Below are positions 1 through 10,500 of a stretch of DNA of 64,000 nucleotides, one piece after another. A program made the position numbers and the translations under genes. Source of the DNA: Bolinopsis microptera. Its lineage: Eukaryota > Ctenophora > Tentaculata > Lobata > Bolinopsidae. The stretch covers positions 680,001 to 744,000 of the forward strand of contig NC_087073.1 in assembly GCF_026151205.1 (NCBI RefSeq), written 5' to 3'. The notes under the pieces are model-generated. The model did no database searches and had not been told where the DNA came from. It saw only the letters and a list, made by a program, of their open reading frames with translations. The number at the start of each line of letters is the position of its first letter. The stretch's first letter is position 1.

Positions 1-1
1 A

Positions 2-559
2 AACTTCCAGCGCAGACCACAACTATTCAAGTTTCTGACACGAAAAGCACAACTTACCATCCTTTTGATTGTGCTAGGGTCAACAGCTGTTCTTACTCAT
101 TTCTCTATCATGAACAAGGGGTGGATTTACGCTGAAGTCATTGTTGCTCATAGGAGTTTCAACAAAGTTTGTACATCCTCCAATCTCATAGCCACCTGCT
201 ATCCGTTCATCCTCACCTGTCTTCTGCTAGTTGGTACTCTATTTCTGGCCTACAAGATGCGGCTATTTCCTCATAACTTCAAGGAGACCACCACCATCTT
301 CACAACCAGTCTGATGATTATGGTGATATGCCTCATTTTCCTGAGCGGCTACTCCATCTCTGAACCCCCTATCAAGTCTCTGTTGAGAGCTATAATCTAC
401 TTCTGCATCTCACAAATCTTTCTCGTATGTCTCTTTCTGCCTAAAATAGTGATCCTGCTGAAGAACGAAGATTTGGTAGATGCAGCCAGAAAGCAGAGTA
501 GTTGCACTACCAGTATTGCGACAGTGGTAACCGCTACAAAGATGGTCAAGAATACTTAA
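2..559 (+). CDS. class C GPCR, C-terminal part (5' partial)
   Basis: The reading frame is open from base 2, so the gene starts before the window; 185 residues precede the stop. The order of segments matches the last four membrane helices of metabotropic-glutamate/GABA-B type receptors. A basic loop leads into RKAQLTILLIVLGS (TM4), an extracellular loop carries a Cys (NKVC, the usual disulfide partner), TM5 ends in AYKMR, the intracellular loop contains PHNFKE (family pattern P.NF.E), and TM7 ends LFLPKIVILL (family pattern PK.YIIL). The tail after TM7 is short, about 30 residues. The protein would be a plasma membrane receptor; its ligand-binding part is not visible. No intron is seen in this piece. 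Class C membership is well supported; the subfamily is not resolved. Confidence 0.8.
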   Translation, partial: NFQRRPQLFKFLTRKAQLTILLIVLGSTAVLTHFSIMNKGWIYAEVIVAHRSFNKVCTSSNLIATCYPFILTCLLLVGTLFLAYKMRLFPHNFKETTTIFTTSLMIMVICLIFLSGYSISEPPIKSLLRAIIYFCISQIFLVCLFLPKIVILLKNEDLVDAARKQSSCTTSIATVVTATKMVKNT

Positions 560-811
560 TCCACACTAAGTCCATCAATCTGCGATATTCGAGGCAACTT
601 GATTCCTAGACAGAAGGATCAGGATTGGTTGTCCAATCCTCGACTAGATTAATATAAACTGAACGAAAGTAACTTAGCAAATTGACAGATTGATATCATT
701 GACCGGTCGATTGAACAGCCGACTCATTCTGAACAAGAAACAAGATGGCTTGGCCATATAATAACTTATTTGTGTATTTGAATATTCTTGCTCCGATAGT
801 TGATACCCTGT

Positions 812-847
<36 letters not shown>

Positions 848-1375
848 TCAGGTACTAAGTTCCGTACGTGACGTCGACTAAGTGTAACTTTGGAATTTAA
901 TAACTGTTTTTTCGATAATAATTAAGACACCCACCCTCTTTTGCTGGCTTTTGTGGTACTAACTGTTAAGAAATCACGGTACTAACTGTGTCTTGGTATA
1001 TAAAATAAGATACCCATCCATAAATTGCTTTAAACACTCAAAACAGCTCATTAAACATAGGGAAATGGGCAAATTATACCCACTATTTAGTAGGGGATAT
1101 GTTTTCAATGTAGTCGAATTAGATAAAAAGTTACAAAAACAGGAAAAATTTTTAAAAAACCTCAAAAAAAAACCTCAAAACCCAAAAAAACCCATTCCCA
1201 AAATTGAAATTTGAGGTAAAATAACGTTTTTTGGGGTTGGACACCCCCCTGAGTACCATGTACTAACTGTTTTTCTGCCAGGAAATGTACCATGTGCTAA
1301 CTGTGTTTTGGAAGAAAATAATGACCCACCCGACCAACGTCACGTACGATTCTGACCTTATGATCCCCCGCCCCG
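812..1375 (+). mobile_element. G-tract-bounded MITE-like element, copy 1
   Basis: A 564-bp element starts CGGGG with a run of more than 30 G, then GATCAGGTACTAAGTT, and ends TGATCCCCCGCCCCG. Its ends are imperfect inverted repeats: the reverse complement of the right end reads GGATCATAAGGTCAGAATCG then TACGTGACGT, and the left end carries TACGTGACGT at the matching place. The 7-mer ACCCTGT occurs directly on both sides (805-811 and 1376-1382), as expected of a target-site duplication. It has no credible protein. A second copy lies in opposite orientation at about 46.6-47.1 kb. It is probably a non-autonomous DNA transposon; the superfamily is unknown. Confidence 0.7.
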
Positions 1376-1482
1376 ACCCTGTATTAGTTTCGCACTTTAG
1401 GAACAAAAATTCGGAAAAAAAACTTCCTTTTTATGTATATTATTGTATATTTTTATGTATATTGTAGGTGAGTAACCCACCA

Positions 1483-3512
1483 TGTTCTCGAGGTCAAGGA
1501 GATGGTTGCTTCAGATTACATTTGATTCTAGAATATGACATGTTCTCGAGGTCAAGGAGATGGTTCCTTAAGATTACATTTGATTCTAGAATATGACATG
1601 TTCTCGAGGTCAAGGAGATGGTTCCTTAAGATTACATTTGATTCTAGGATATGACATGTTCTCGAGGTCAAGGAGATGGTTCCTTAAGATTACATTTGAT
1701 TCTAGGATATAACATGTTCTCGAGGTCAAGGAGATGGTTGCTTAAGATTACATTTGATTCTAGGATATGACATGTTCTCGAGGTCAAGGAGATGGTTCCT
1801 TAAGATTACATTTGATTCTAGGATATGACATGTTCTCGAGGTCAAGGAGATGGTTCCTTAAGATTACATTTGATTCTAGGATATGACATGTTCTCGAGGT
1901 CAAGGAGATGGTTCCTTAAGATTACATTTGATTCTAGGATATGACATGTTCTTGAGGTCAAGGAGATGGTTCCTTAAGATTACATTTGATTCTAGGATAT
2001 AACATGTTCTCGAGGTCAAGGAGATGGTTCCTTAAGATTACATTCGATTCTAGGATATGACATGTTCTCGAGGTCAAGGAGATGGTTCCTTAAGATTACA
2101 TTCGATTCTAGGATATGACATGTTCTCGAGGTCAAGGAGATGGTTCCTTAAGATTACATTTGATTCTAGGATATGACATGTTCTCGAGGTCAAGGAGATG
2201 GTTCCTTAAGATTACATTTGATTCTAGGATATGACATGTTCTCGAGGTCAAGGAGATGGTTCCTTAAGATTACATTTGATTCTAGGATATGACATGTTCT
2301 CGAGGTCAAGGAGATGGTTCCTTAAGATTACATTTGATTCTAGGATATGACATGTTCTCGAGGTCAAGGAGATGGTTCCTTAAGATTACATTTGATTCTA
2401 GGATATGACATGTTCTCGAGGTCAAGGAGATGGTTCCTTAAGATTACATTTGATTCTAGGATATGACATGTTCTCGAGGTCAAGGAGATGGTTCCTTAAG
2501 GTTACATTTGATTCTAGGATATAACATGTTCTCGTGGTCAAGGAGATGGTTCCTTAAGGTTACATTTGATTCTAGGATATGACATGTTCTCGTTGTCAAG
2601 GAGATGGTTCCTTAAGGTTACATTTGATTCTAGGATATAACATGTTCTCGTGGTCAAGGAGATGGTTCCTTAAGATTACATTTGATTCTAGGATATGACA
2701 TGTTCTCGTGGTCAAGGAGATGGTTCCTTAAGATTACATTTGATTCTAGGATATGACATGTTCTCGAGGTCAAGGAGATGGTTCCTTAAGATTACATTTG
2801 ATTCTAGGATATGACATGTTCTCGAGGTCAAGGAGATGGTTCCTTAAGATTACATTTGATTCTAGGATATGACATGTTCTCGAGGTCAAGGAGATGGTAC
2901 CTTAAGATTACATTTGATTCTAGGATATGACATGTTCTCGAGGTCAAGGAGATGGTTCCTTAAGATTACATTTGATTCTAGGATATGACATGTTCTCGAG
3001 GTCAAGGAGATGGTTCCTTAAGATTACATTTGATTCTAGGATATGACATGTTCTCGAGGTCAAGGAGATGGTTCCTTAAGATTAAATTTGATTCTAGGAT
3101 ATGACATGTTCTCGAGGTCAAGGAGATGGTTCCTTAAGATTACATTTGATTCTAGGATATAACATGTTCTCGAGGTCAAGGAGATGGTACCTTCAGATTA
3201 CATTTGATTCTAGGATATGACATGTTCTCGAGGTCAAGGAGATGGTTCCTTAAGATTACATTTGATTCTAGGATATGACATGTTCTCGAGGTCAAGGAGA
3301 TGGTTCCTTAAGATTACATTTGATTCTAGGATATGACATGTTCTCGAGGTCAAGGAGATGGTTCCTTAAGATTACATTTGATTCTAGGATATGACATGTT
3401 CTCGAGGTCAAGGAGATGGTTCCTTAAGATTACATTTGATTCTAGGATATGACATGTTCTCGTGGTCAAGGAGATGGTTCCTTAAGATTACATTCGATTC
3501 TAGGATATGACA
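1483..3512 (+). repeat. 58-bp minisatellite, 35 copies
   Basis: The unit begins TGTTCTCGAGGTCAAGGAGA, continues TGGTTCCTTAAGATTACATT and ends TGATTCTAGGATATGACA. It repeats with very few substitutions (CGTGG for CGAGG, GATATAAC for GATATGAC, a few CATTCG). The span of 2,030 bp equals 35 units. It keeps no long open frame. It lies between the class C receptor end and the ammonium transporter 3' end. Confidence 0.95.
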
Positions 3513-3813
3513 AGGAATACAATACAATACATGACATCTAGCCGAATGGACCTCGGTGCAAATTTTGTAATCATTAAATCACATAACCATTACATTACAT
3601 ATTATATATATGTGATTTATATGTCCGCTTTATGTTTTCAATTTTCGGATAAAATGTGTATCTTCACTATAAGTCTCGTTTGTTACAAAATACAGTACTT
3701 TTAGTTCAATTCGCTACATTTTTCTAAAGATTGAACTTTCTTTTTGTGTTAATGACTGTTATCAACAAATTATTTATGGCCGTAAAGTAGACAGAATCTT
3801 ATAAGATTCCATC
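3513..3813. other. AT-rich spacer, no gene seen
   Basis: About 300 bp between the 58-bp array and the last possible exon of the ammonium transporter. It probably holds that gene's 3' untranslated end. No convincing reading frame, RNA gene or repeat is visible. Confidence 0.4.
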
Positions 3814-3851
3814 TTAATTAGGAACGAGAATGCGTCCTAGGGGGTCAACAG
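3814..3851 (-). CDS. putative alternative AMT exon 14 (final)
   Basis: After TTTTTCTGGCAG, the phase that continues exon 13 gives AVDPLGRILVPN and a TAA stop. The full alternative product would be 572 aa. Support is limited to three consecutive phase matches. Confidence 0.4.
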
Positions 3852-3950
3852 CTGCCAGAAAAATAGATTTTGATCGTACAATGAAGACCTACTTTTTGAA
3901 AATTGACTAAGGGCGTTTGAATTTAGAAAAATTCATTTTGATAACTCTCT

Positions 3951-3973
3951 CCCCCCCCCCCCCCCCCCCCCCC
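3951..3973. repeat. poly(C) tract, 23 bp
   Basis: Homopolymer C run after CTCTCT, in the intron between the putative exons 13 and 14. It is one of many C/G tracts in the window. Confidence 0.9.
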
Positions 3974-4004
3974 ACTCCAAACCATCTACTAACAGCAAAC
4001 TTAC

Positions 4005-4232
4005 CAGACTGTAAGGAAGCATTTCTAATTTCGTCTGCTATTTTTGCTTTCTTTTGTAGGCTAGACTCATTATCCTCTTCTTTCTCTTCTTTCTCTTCTT
4101 TCCCATCTTTATCTTCTTCCTCTCCTTCCTCTCCTTCCTTTTCTTCCCGGATCACTAACTCGTTTCTAACTCGACCAGGGGGCGATATCCCTGGACTGTT
4201 CCTTTCTTCAATTGTCTTTAACTCCGCATCCA
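4005..4232 (-). CDS. putative alternative AMT exon 13 (acidic, charged)
   Basis: It has a good acceptor (TTTATACTTATAG) and strong donor (TCTG|GTAAGT) around an open frame of 75 codons, rich in Glu and Lys (EEKEGEEGEEEDKDGKEEKE), starting at phase 1 and ending at phase 1. The phase fits use of the internal donor at 4405 in exon 12. It could also be an exon of an unrelated gene. Homology is not informative because of low complexity. Confidence 0.45.
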
Positions 4233-4363
4233 CTATAAGTATAAAAACAATAAACATAAAACTTCTGTACTGATTGTTCTATCGGAGTCATTAGACATGA
4301 CGTGTTTTTTCACTACAATCTCAAGTTTAAAAACATATTCAACTGTTTCACATAAGACGATTT

Positions 4364-4513
4364 TTAAAATATCACAATGAGAGTTGGGGTTGATGAAGAA
4401 GTACCTCTGCCAATGTTGCTGTCTTGAATTAAGTTGTGTGTGTCTGAGTCAGCTGAGTCTGTATCCCCAGTGTAGTCGCTCTGTGTATCTTCTCCGTCAG
4501 TGCGGGACGAGTA
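4364..4513 (-). CDS. AMT: AMT exon 12 (C-terminal tail)
   Basis: The acceptor CCTACTTCAG joins in phase 0 to exon 11. It gives a 49-residue acidic, Ser/Thr-rich cytosolic tail (TDGEDTQSDYTGDTDSADSD inside it) ending IVIF and TAA. An internal weak donor AGAG|GTACTT at 4405 would instead lead to the two exons listed below. The assignment to AMT rests on phase and position only. Confidence 0.6.
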   Translation of the reverse strand, partial: YSSRTDGEDTQSDYTGDTDSADSDTHNLIQDSNIGRGTSSSTPTLIVIF

Positions 4514-7500
4514 CTGAAGTAGGTTTAAGTAGTAGATATATTTTTTTTTTTATTGAAATCTTTCAAATCGATCAATTACATACAAATTTACACAATGAAT
4601 GAACAACATTCAATTTTCTCAAAAGTATAAGACTCCGATAAAATCAGATTTTCTAGGACAAAATGTATGTAATTAAAGGACCTGAGGGTCACCAAAACAC
4701 AGATGTTGAGAGCAAAATGCACCTCCTGCACAAGTATGGGCCCACGAAAATCTTAAATTTTAAATAGAATTTCAAATAGAAACACACAAAAATATCAAAA
4801 GCAATCAAATCATATAATAAAGTGAAATCCATGATGTGATGACATGCGCTAAAATGAGAAATGAGAAATACAGACAACAGGGATTTAAGCTCCTTATGAA
4901 CATATTGTTAGCTTTAGGTAAACTGCTTCACATCTCTGTCTCGAGGGAAAAATCTAGATCATAATCAAAGTCCTCCGGCATAATTTTATCCCACATGTAG
5001 GAGGTCAATTTGCTTTTGAACTCAGAAATAGTCTCTATCTCACGTATATCTAGAGGAATATGATTCCATTTGGAATGGGTCCTAAAGTAAAAGTTCTTAG
5101 CAAAAGCGTTAGAGCTTGCTCGTGGTAAGATCGAGCTTACAAAACATAAGGGGTCCATGTGGCTATTTCTTAACCTTGAGTGGCCTTGATATGGTTGCAA
5201 ATATGAGGGTAAAGTGACAGGAATATGTTGCTTCACAATTTTAAAGAAGAAAATAAGGTCAAGAAAGTCGAAGCGGTCTTCTATGGGCATAATCTTAAGC
5301 TGTCTGCATTTCTGAATGTATGTGGATGGTGGATAACTCATATACTCCTCGCGAAGAATCCACTTAATAGCACGCTTTTGGAGGCCCTCCAGCTTGCTTA
5401 TCTGGGATTTTGTGACCGGTCTCCATATAACTGAGCAATGCTCAAATTGACTTCTCATTAAAGTGAGATACAGTACTCTACGACGATTTACATCTTGAAC
5501 AAAATAGCAGTTTCTCCTTGCCATGCCTAATTTTTGGTTGGCCTTTGAGAGGACTTTAGAGCACTGGTCTTGCCAGTCGAGATTCTTGGTCACAAAAACA
5601 CCCAAATCCTTTTCATGATCGACATAGTCAAGTGCGATTCTTCCCATGGAGTATACAAAGTTAAAGAGTGGTAGGACACTAAGGAGGGAAACTGTTTCGG
5701 ATATCCTTCCTGCGACGGTGAGGACCTTACATTTGTCGGGATGAAATCTCATTTTATTAGAAAGTGACCAGTCATGGAGATAATCAATGTCCTTCTGCAG
5801 TCGCAGGATATCAGACTCCGAAACAATCTCACGCCAAATTTTAGTATCATCGGCATACAGTGACAGTTGTGTGCCAGGTGAAATCCCCACTGATATATCA
5901 TCAATGAACATAATGAACAACAAAGGTCCCAAAATTGACCCTTGTGGTACACCAGATTGGGCGTTTCTCATGGAAGAAAACTTACCACTTATCAAGACCT
6001 GTTGTTGCCTGTCTCTTAGATAATCAGTGATGAATTTCAGTAGCCTCCCATCAATACCAAATTTGCTCTTTAGCTTAAATAATATAAGATCATGGTTAAC
6101 TGAGTCGAAAGCTTTGGCAAAATCAAAGTAGACTACATCTGTTCTCATATTTTCATTCAGTGAGAGAGCTAGGCTGTCACATAGACCTACAAGATTAGTT
6201 GCACATGATCTTTCAGCTCGAAAACCGTGTTGTTTATCGTTGATCATGCCGTTAGTAAGTGCAAGTAACTCATCTTTAATTATGCGTTCAAGAACTTTGG
6301 TGATTAAGCATGTAAGGGATATTGGCCTATAATTTGAAACCTCGTGTTTATCACCTTTTTTATATATGGGTACAACGTGTCCCAGTTTCCACTCCCTAGG
6401 TAATGTCCCAATGTTGTAACATGAATGAAATAATAGTGATAATGGGTATGCAAGCCCAACAGCACAGTTTTTCAAAAGTTTCCCATGAATACCGTCAGGC
6501 CCATAAGCTTTGTTAGGGTTAATATTGGAAAGGATTTTTCGAACCCTTTGGTGGTCAAATGCAATATCAAAGCGCCAATCGTTTGAATAATCAATATATA
6601 GTAACAGTGGGTTTAGACTTCATCTAAATAACTGATGAAGTTTAACTTATCTCAACCAGTAGTCGTATATCAAGCTGGCACTAGGTGCAACAGCATTTCA
6701 AAATGGACATCAAGAAGTGCACATACCCGAATAGGGGAATGTGTCCGTGTCAAGTGCACATACCCGAATAAGGGAATGTGTCTGTGTCAAGAAGTGCACA
6801 TACCCGAATAGGGGAATGTGTCCGTGTCAAGAAGTGCACATACCCGAATAGGGGAATGTGTCCGTGTCAAGAAGTGCACATACCCGAATAAGGGAATGTG
6901 TCCGTGTCAAGAAGTGCACATACCCGAATAAGGGAATGTGTCCGTGTCAAGAAGTGCACATACCCGAATAAAGGAATGTGTCCGTGTCAAGAAGTGCACA
7001 TACCCGAATAAGGGAATGTGTCCGTGTCAAGAAGTGCACATACCCGAATAAGGGAATGTGTCCGTGTCAAGAAGTGCACATACCCGAATAAGGGAATGTG
7101 TCCGTGTCAAGAAGTGCACATACCCGAATAAGGGAATGTGTCCGTGTCAAGAAGTGCACATACCCGAATAAGGGAATGTGTCCGTGTCAAGAAGTGCACA
7201 TACCCGAATAAGATCGAAGTACCAGAGAGGTAGGATGATGAGACCGGAAGTGAGTCCTATCCACAGGATTATTAGAGCACAGTAAACTAGGTTAGCTGCT
7301 AGCTGTACCGAACCTGAAATAAACATGTACCTCATTAACTGACTTGCAGTGTTGAGTGCACATAACGGGTGTGTGGGAAAGAATACCCCATATTGCTTTC
7401 AAATAGACCTAGATAAGAGTTTGTTGTGGTCCAAATACACATGAAAATAAGGAGACAGAAATTTTGAAAGCTACACTTTACGAAATCAAAAACATACCTA

Positions 7501-10500
7501 AACCGTTGCACTGATAGAATAATCCACAAGGCACACTTTCGTCCTCAAAATCTGGATATGCAACCTGAAGAAATAATTTAACTATTTTAATTGGGTTTAA
7601 TTCCACAATCATTCATAAAAAATGAAGAGATTTCAGTTTCAACTTTTTTTGCTTCAAGTTTAAGTGATTTAACCAGTGGTTGTTAGCCAGTAAACCAGTG
7701 GTTTCCACTGGTTACCAGTAAAATTCACCTTAACCAGTGGTTGCCAGTGGTTACCAGTAAAATGTACCTTAACCAGTGGTTACCAGTAACATTTACCTTA
7801 ACCAAGTCTCTTGACGAAAAGAGAGCAGTAGCAATAACAGACCAAATACCACAGCACAGGTGAATCTGTACACCATCAACCACGTCGTCTATCTGGACTG
7901 TAAAGAGGGGGTTAGGCAAAACAAATTCCTTAGTAACACCTTAGTAACACCTTAGTAACACTTAGTAACACCTTAGTAACACCTAGTAACACCTAACCAC
8001 GTCATCTATCTGGACTGTAAAGAGGGGGTTAGGCAAAACAGATTCCTTAGTAACACCTTAGTAACACCTTAGTAACATCTTATTAACACCTTAGTAACAC
8101 CTTAGTAACACATTATTAACACCTAATAACACCTTGATAATGACAGTTTACTCACGGTTAAGGAAGACTTTGGTCAGGGAGAAGTAGATAAGACCGGATA
8201 CCATTCCAATAAAGAGAGCCCATTCTGTGTCAACTGTAGCACAAGCTCCAGTTATTCCGACCAGACCTGGACAATCATTAATAGTTAGCACAAGCTCCAG
8301 TTATTCCGACCAGACCTGGACAATCATTAATAGTTAGCACAAGCTCCAGTTATTCCGACCAGACCTGGACAATCATTAATAGTTAGCACAAGCTCCAGTT
8401 ATTCCGACCAGACCTGGACAATCATTAATAGTTAGTACAAGCTCCAGTTATTCCGACCAGACCTGGACAATCATTAATAGTTAGCACAAGCTCCAGTTAT
8501 TCCGACCAGACCTGGAGAATCATTAATAGTTAGCACAAGCTCCAGTTATTCCGACCAGACCTGGACAATCATTAATAGTTAGCACAAGCTCCAGTTATTC
8601 CGACCAGACCTGGACAATCATTAATAGTTAGCACAAGCTCCAGTTATTCCGACCAGACCTGGACAATCATTAATAGTTAGCACAAGCTCCAGTTATTCCT
8701 ACCAGACCTGGACAATCATTAATAGTTAGCACAAGCTCCAGTTATTCCGACCAGACCTGGACAATCATTAATAGTTAGCACAAGCTCCAGTTATTCCGAC
8801 CAGACCTGGACAATCATTAATAGTTAGCACAAGCTCCAGTTATTCCGACCAGACCTGATTAATCATTAATAGTTAGCACAAGCTCCAGTTATTCCGACCA
8901 GACCTGGACAATCATTAATAGTTAGCACAAGCTCCAGTTATTCCGACCAGACCTGCAACATCATTAATAGTTAGCACAAGCTCCAGTTATTCCGACCAGA
9001 CCTGGACAATCATTAATAGTTAGTACAAGCTCCAGTTATTCCTACCAGACCTGATTAATCATTAATAGTTAGCACAAGCTCCAGTTATTCCTACCAGACC
9101 TGGACAATCATTAATAGTTAGCACAAGCTCCAGTTATTCCGACCAGACCTGCAACATCATTAATAGTTAGCACAAGCTCCAGTTATTCCGACCAGACCTG
9201 GACAATCATTAACAGTTAGCACAAGCTCCAGTTATTCCGACCAGACCTGGACAATCATTAATAGTTAGCAATAGCTCCAGTTATTCCGACCAGACCTGGA
9301 CAATCATTAATAGTTAGCACAAGCTCCAGTTATTCCTACCAGACCTGGACAATCATTAATAGTTAGCACAAGCTCCAGTTATTCCGACCAGACCTGATTA
9401 ATCATTAATAGTTAGCACAAGCTCCAGTTATTCCGACCAGACCTGGACAATCATTAATAGTTAGCACAAGTTCCAGTTATTCCTACCAGACCTGGACAAT
9501 CATTAATAGTTAGCACAAGCTCCAGTTATTCCGACCAGACCTGGACAATCATTAATAGTTAGCACAAGCTCCAGTTATTCCGACCAGACCTGGACAATCA
9601 TTAATAGTTAGCACAAGCTCCAGTTATTCCGACCAGACCTGGACAATCATTAATAGTTAGCACAAGCTCCAGTTGTTCCGACCAGACCTGGACAATCATT
9701 AATAGTTAGCACAAGCTCCAGTTATTCCGACCAGACCTGGACAATCATTAATAGTTAGCACAAGCTCCAGTTATTCCGACCAGACCTGGACAATCATTAA
9801 TAGTTAGCACAAGCTCCAGTTATTCCGACCAGACCTGGACAATCATTAATAGTTAGCACAAGCTCCAGTTATTCCTACCAGACCTGGACAATCATTAATA
9901 GTTAGCACAAGCTCCAGTTATTCCGACCAGACCTGGACAATCATTAATAGTTAGCACAAGCTCCAGTTATTCCGACCAGACCTGGACAATCATTAATAGT
10001 TAGCACAAGCTCCAGTTATTCCGACCAGACCTGGACAATCATTAATAGTTAGCACAAGCTCCAGTTATTCCGACCAGACCTGGACAATCATTAATAGTTA
10101 GCACAAGCTCCAGTTATTCCGACCAGACCTGGACAATCATTAATAGTTAGCACAAGCTCCAGTTATTCCGACCAGACCTGGACAATCATTAATAGTTAGC
10201 ACAAGCTCCAGTTATTCCGACCAGACCTGGACAATCATTAATAGTTAGCACAAGCTCCAGTTATTCCGACCAGACCTGGACAATCATTAATAGTTAGCAC
10301 AAGCTCCAGTTATTCCGACCAGACCTGGACAATCATTAATAGTTAGCACAAGCTCCAGTTATTCCGACCAGACCTGGACAATCATTAATAGTTAGCACAA
10401 GCTCCAGTTATTCCGACCAGACCTGGACAATCATTAATAGTTAGCACAAGCTCCAGTTATTCCGACCAGACCTGGACAATCATTAATAGTTAGCACAAGC

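Noticed and set aside
3917-4273. Plus-strand 118-aa Ser/Pro-rich frame
   Set aside because: It is the antisense shadow of the acidic minus-strand exon and a poly(C) tract.
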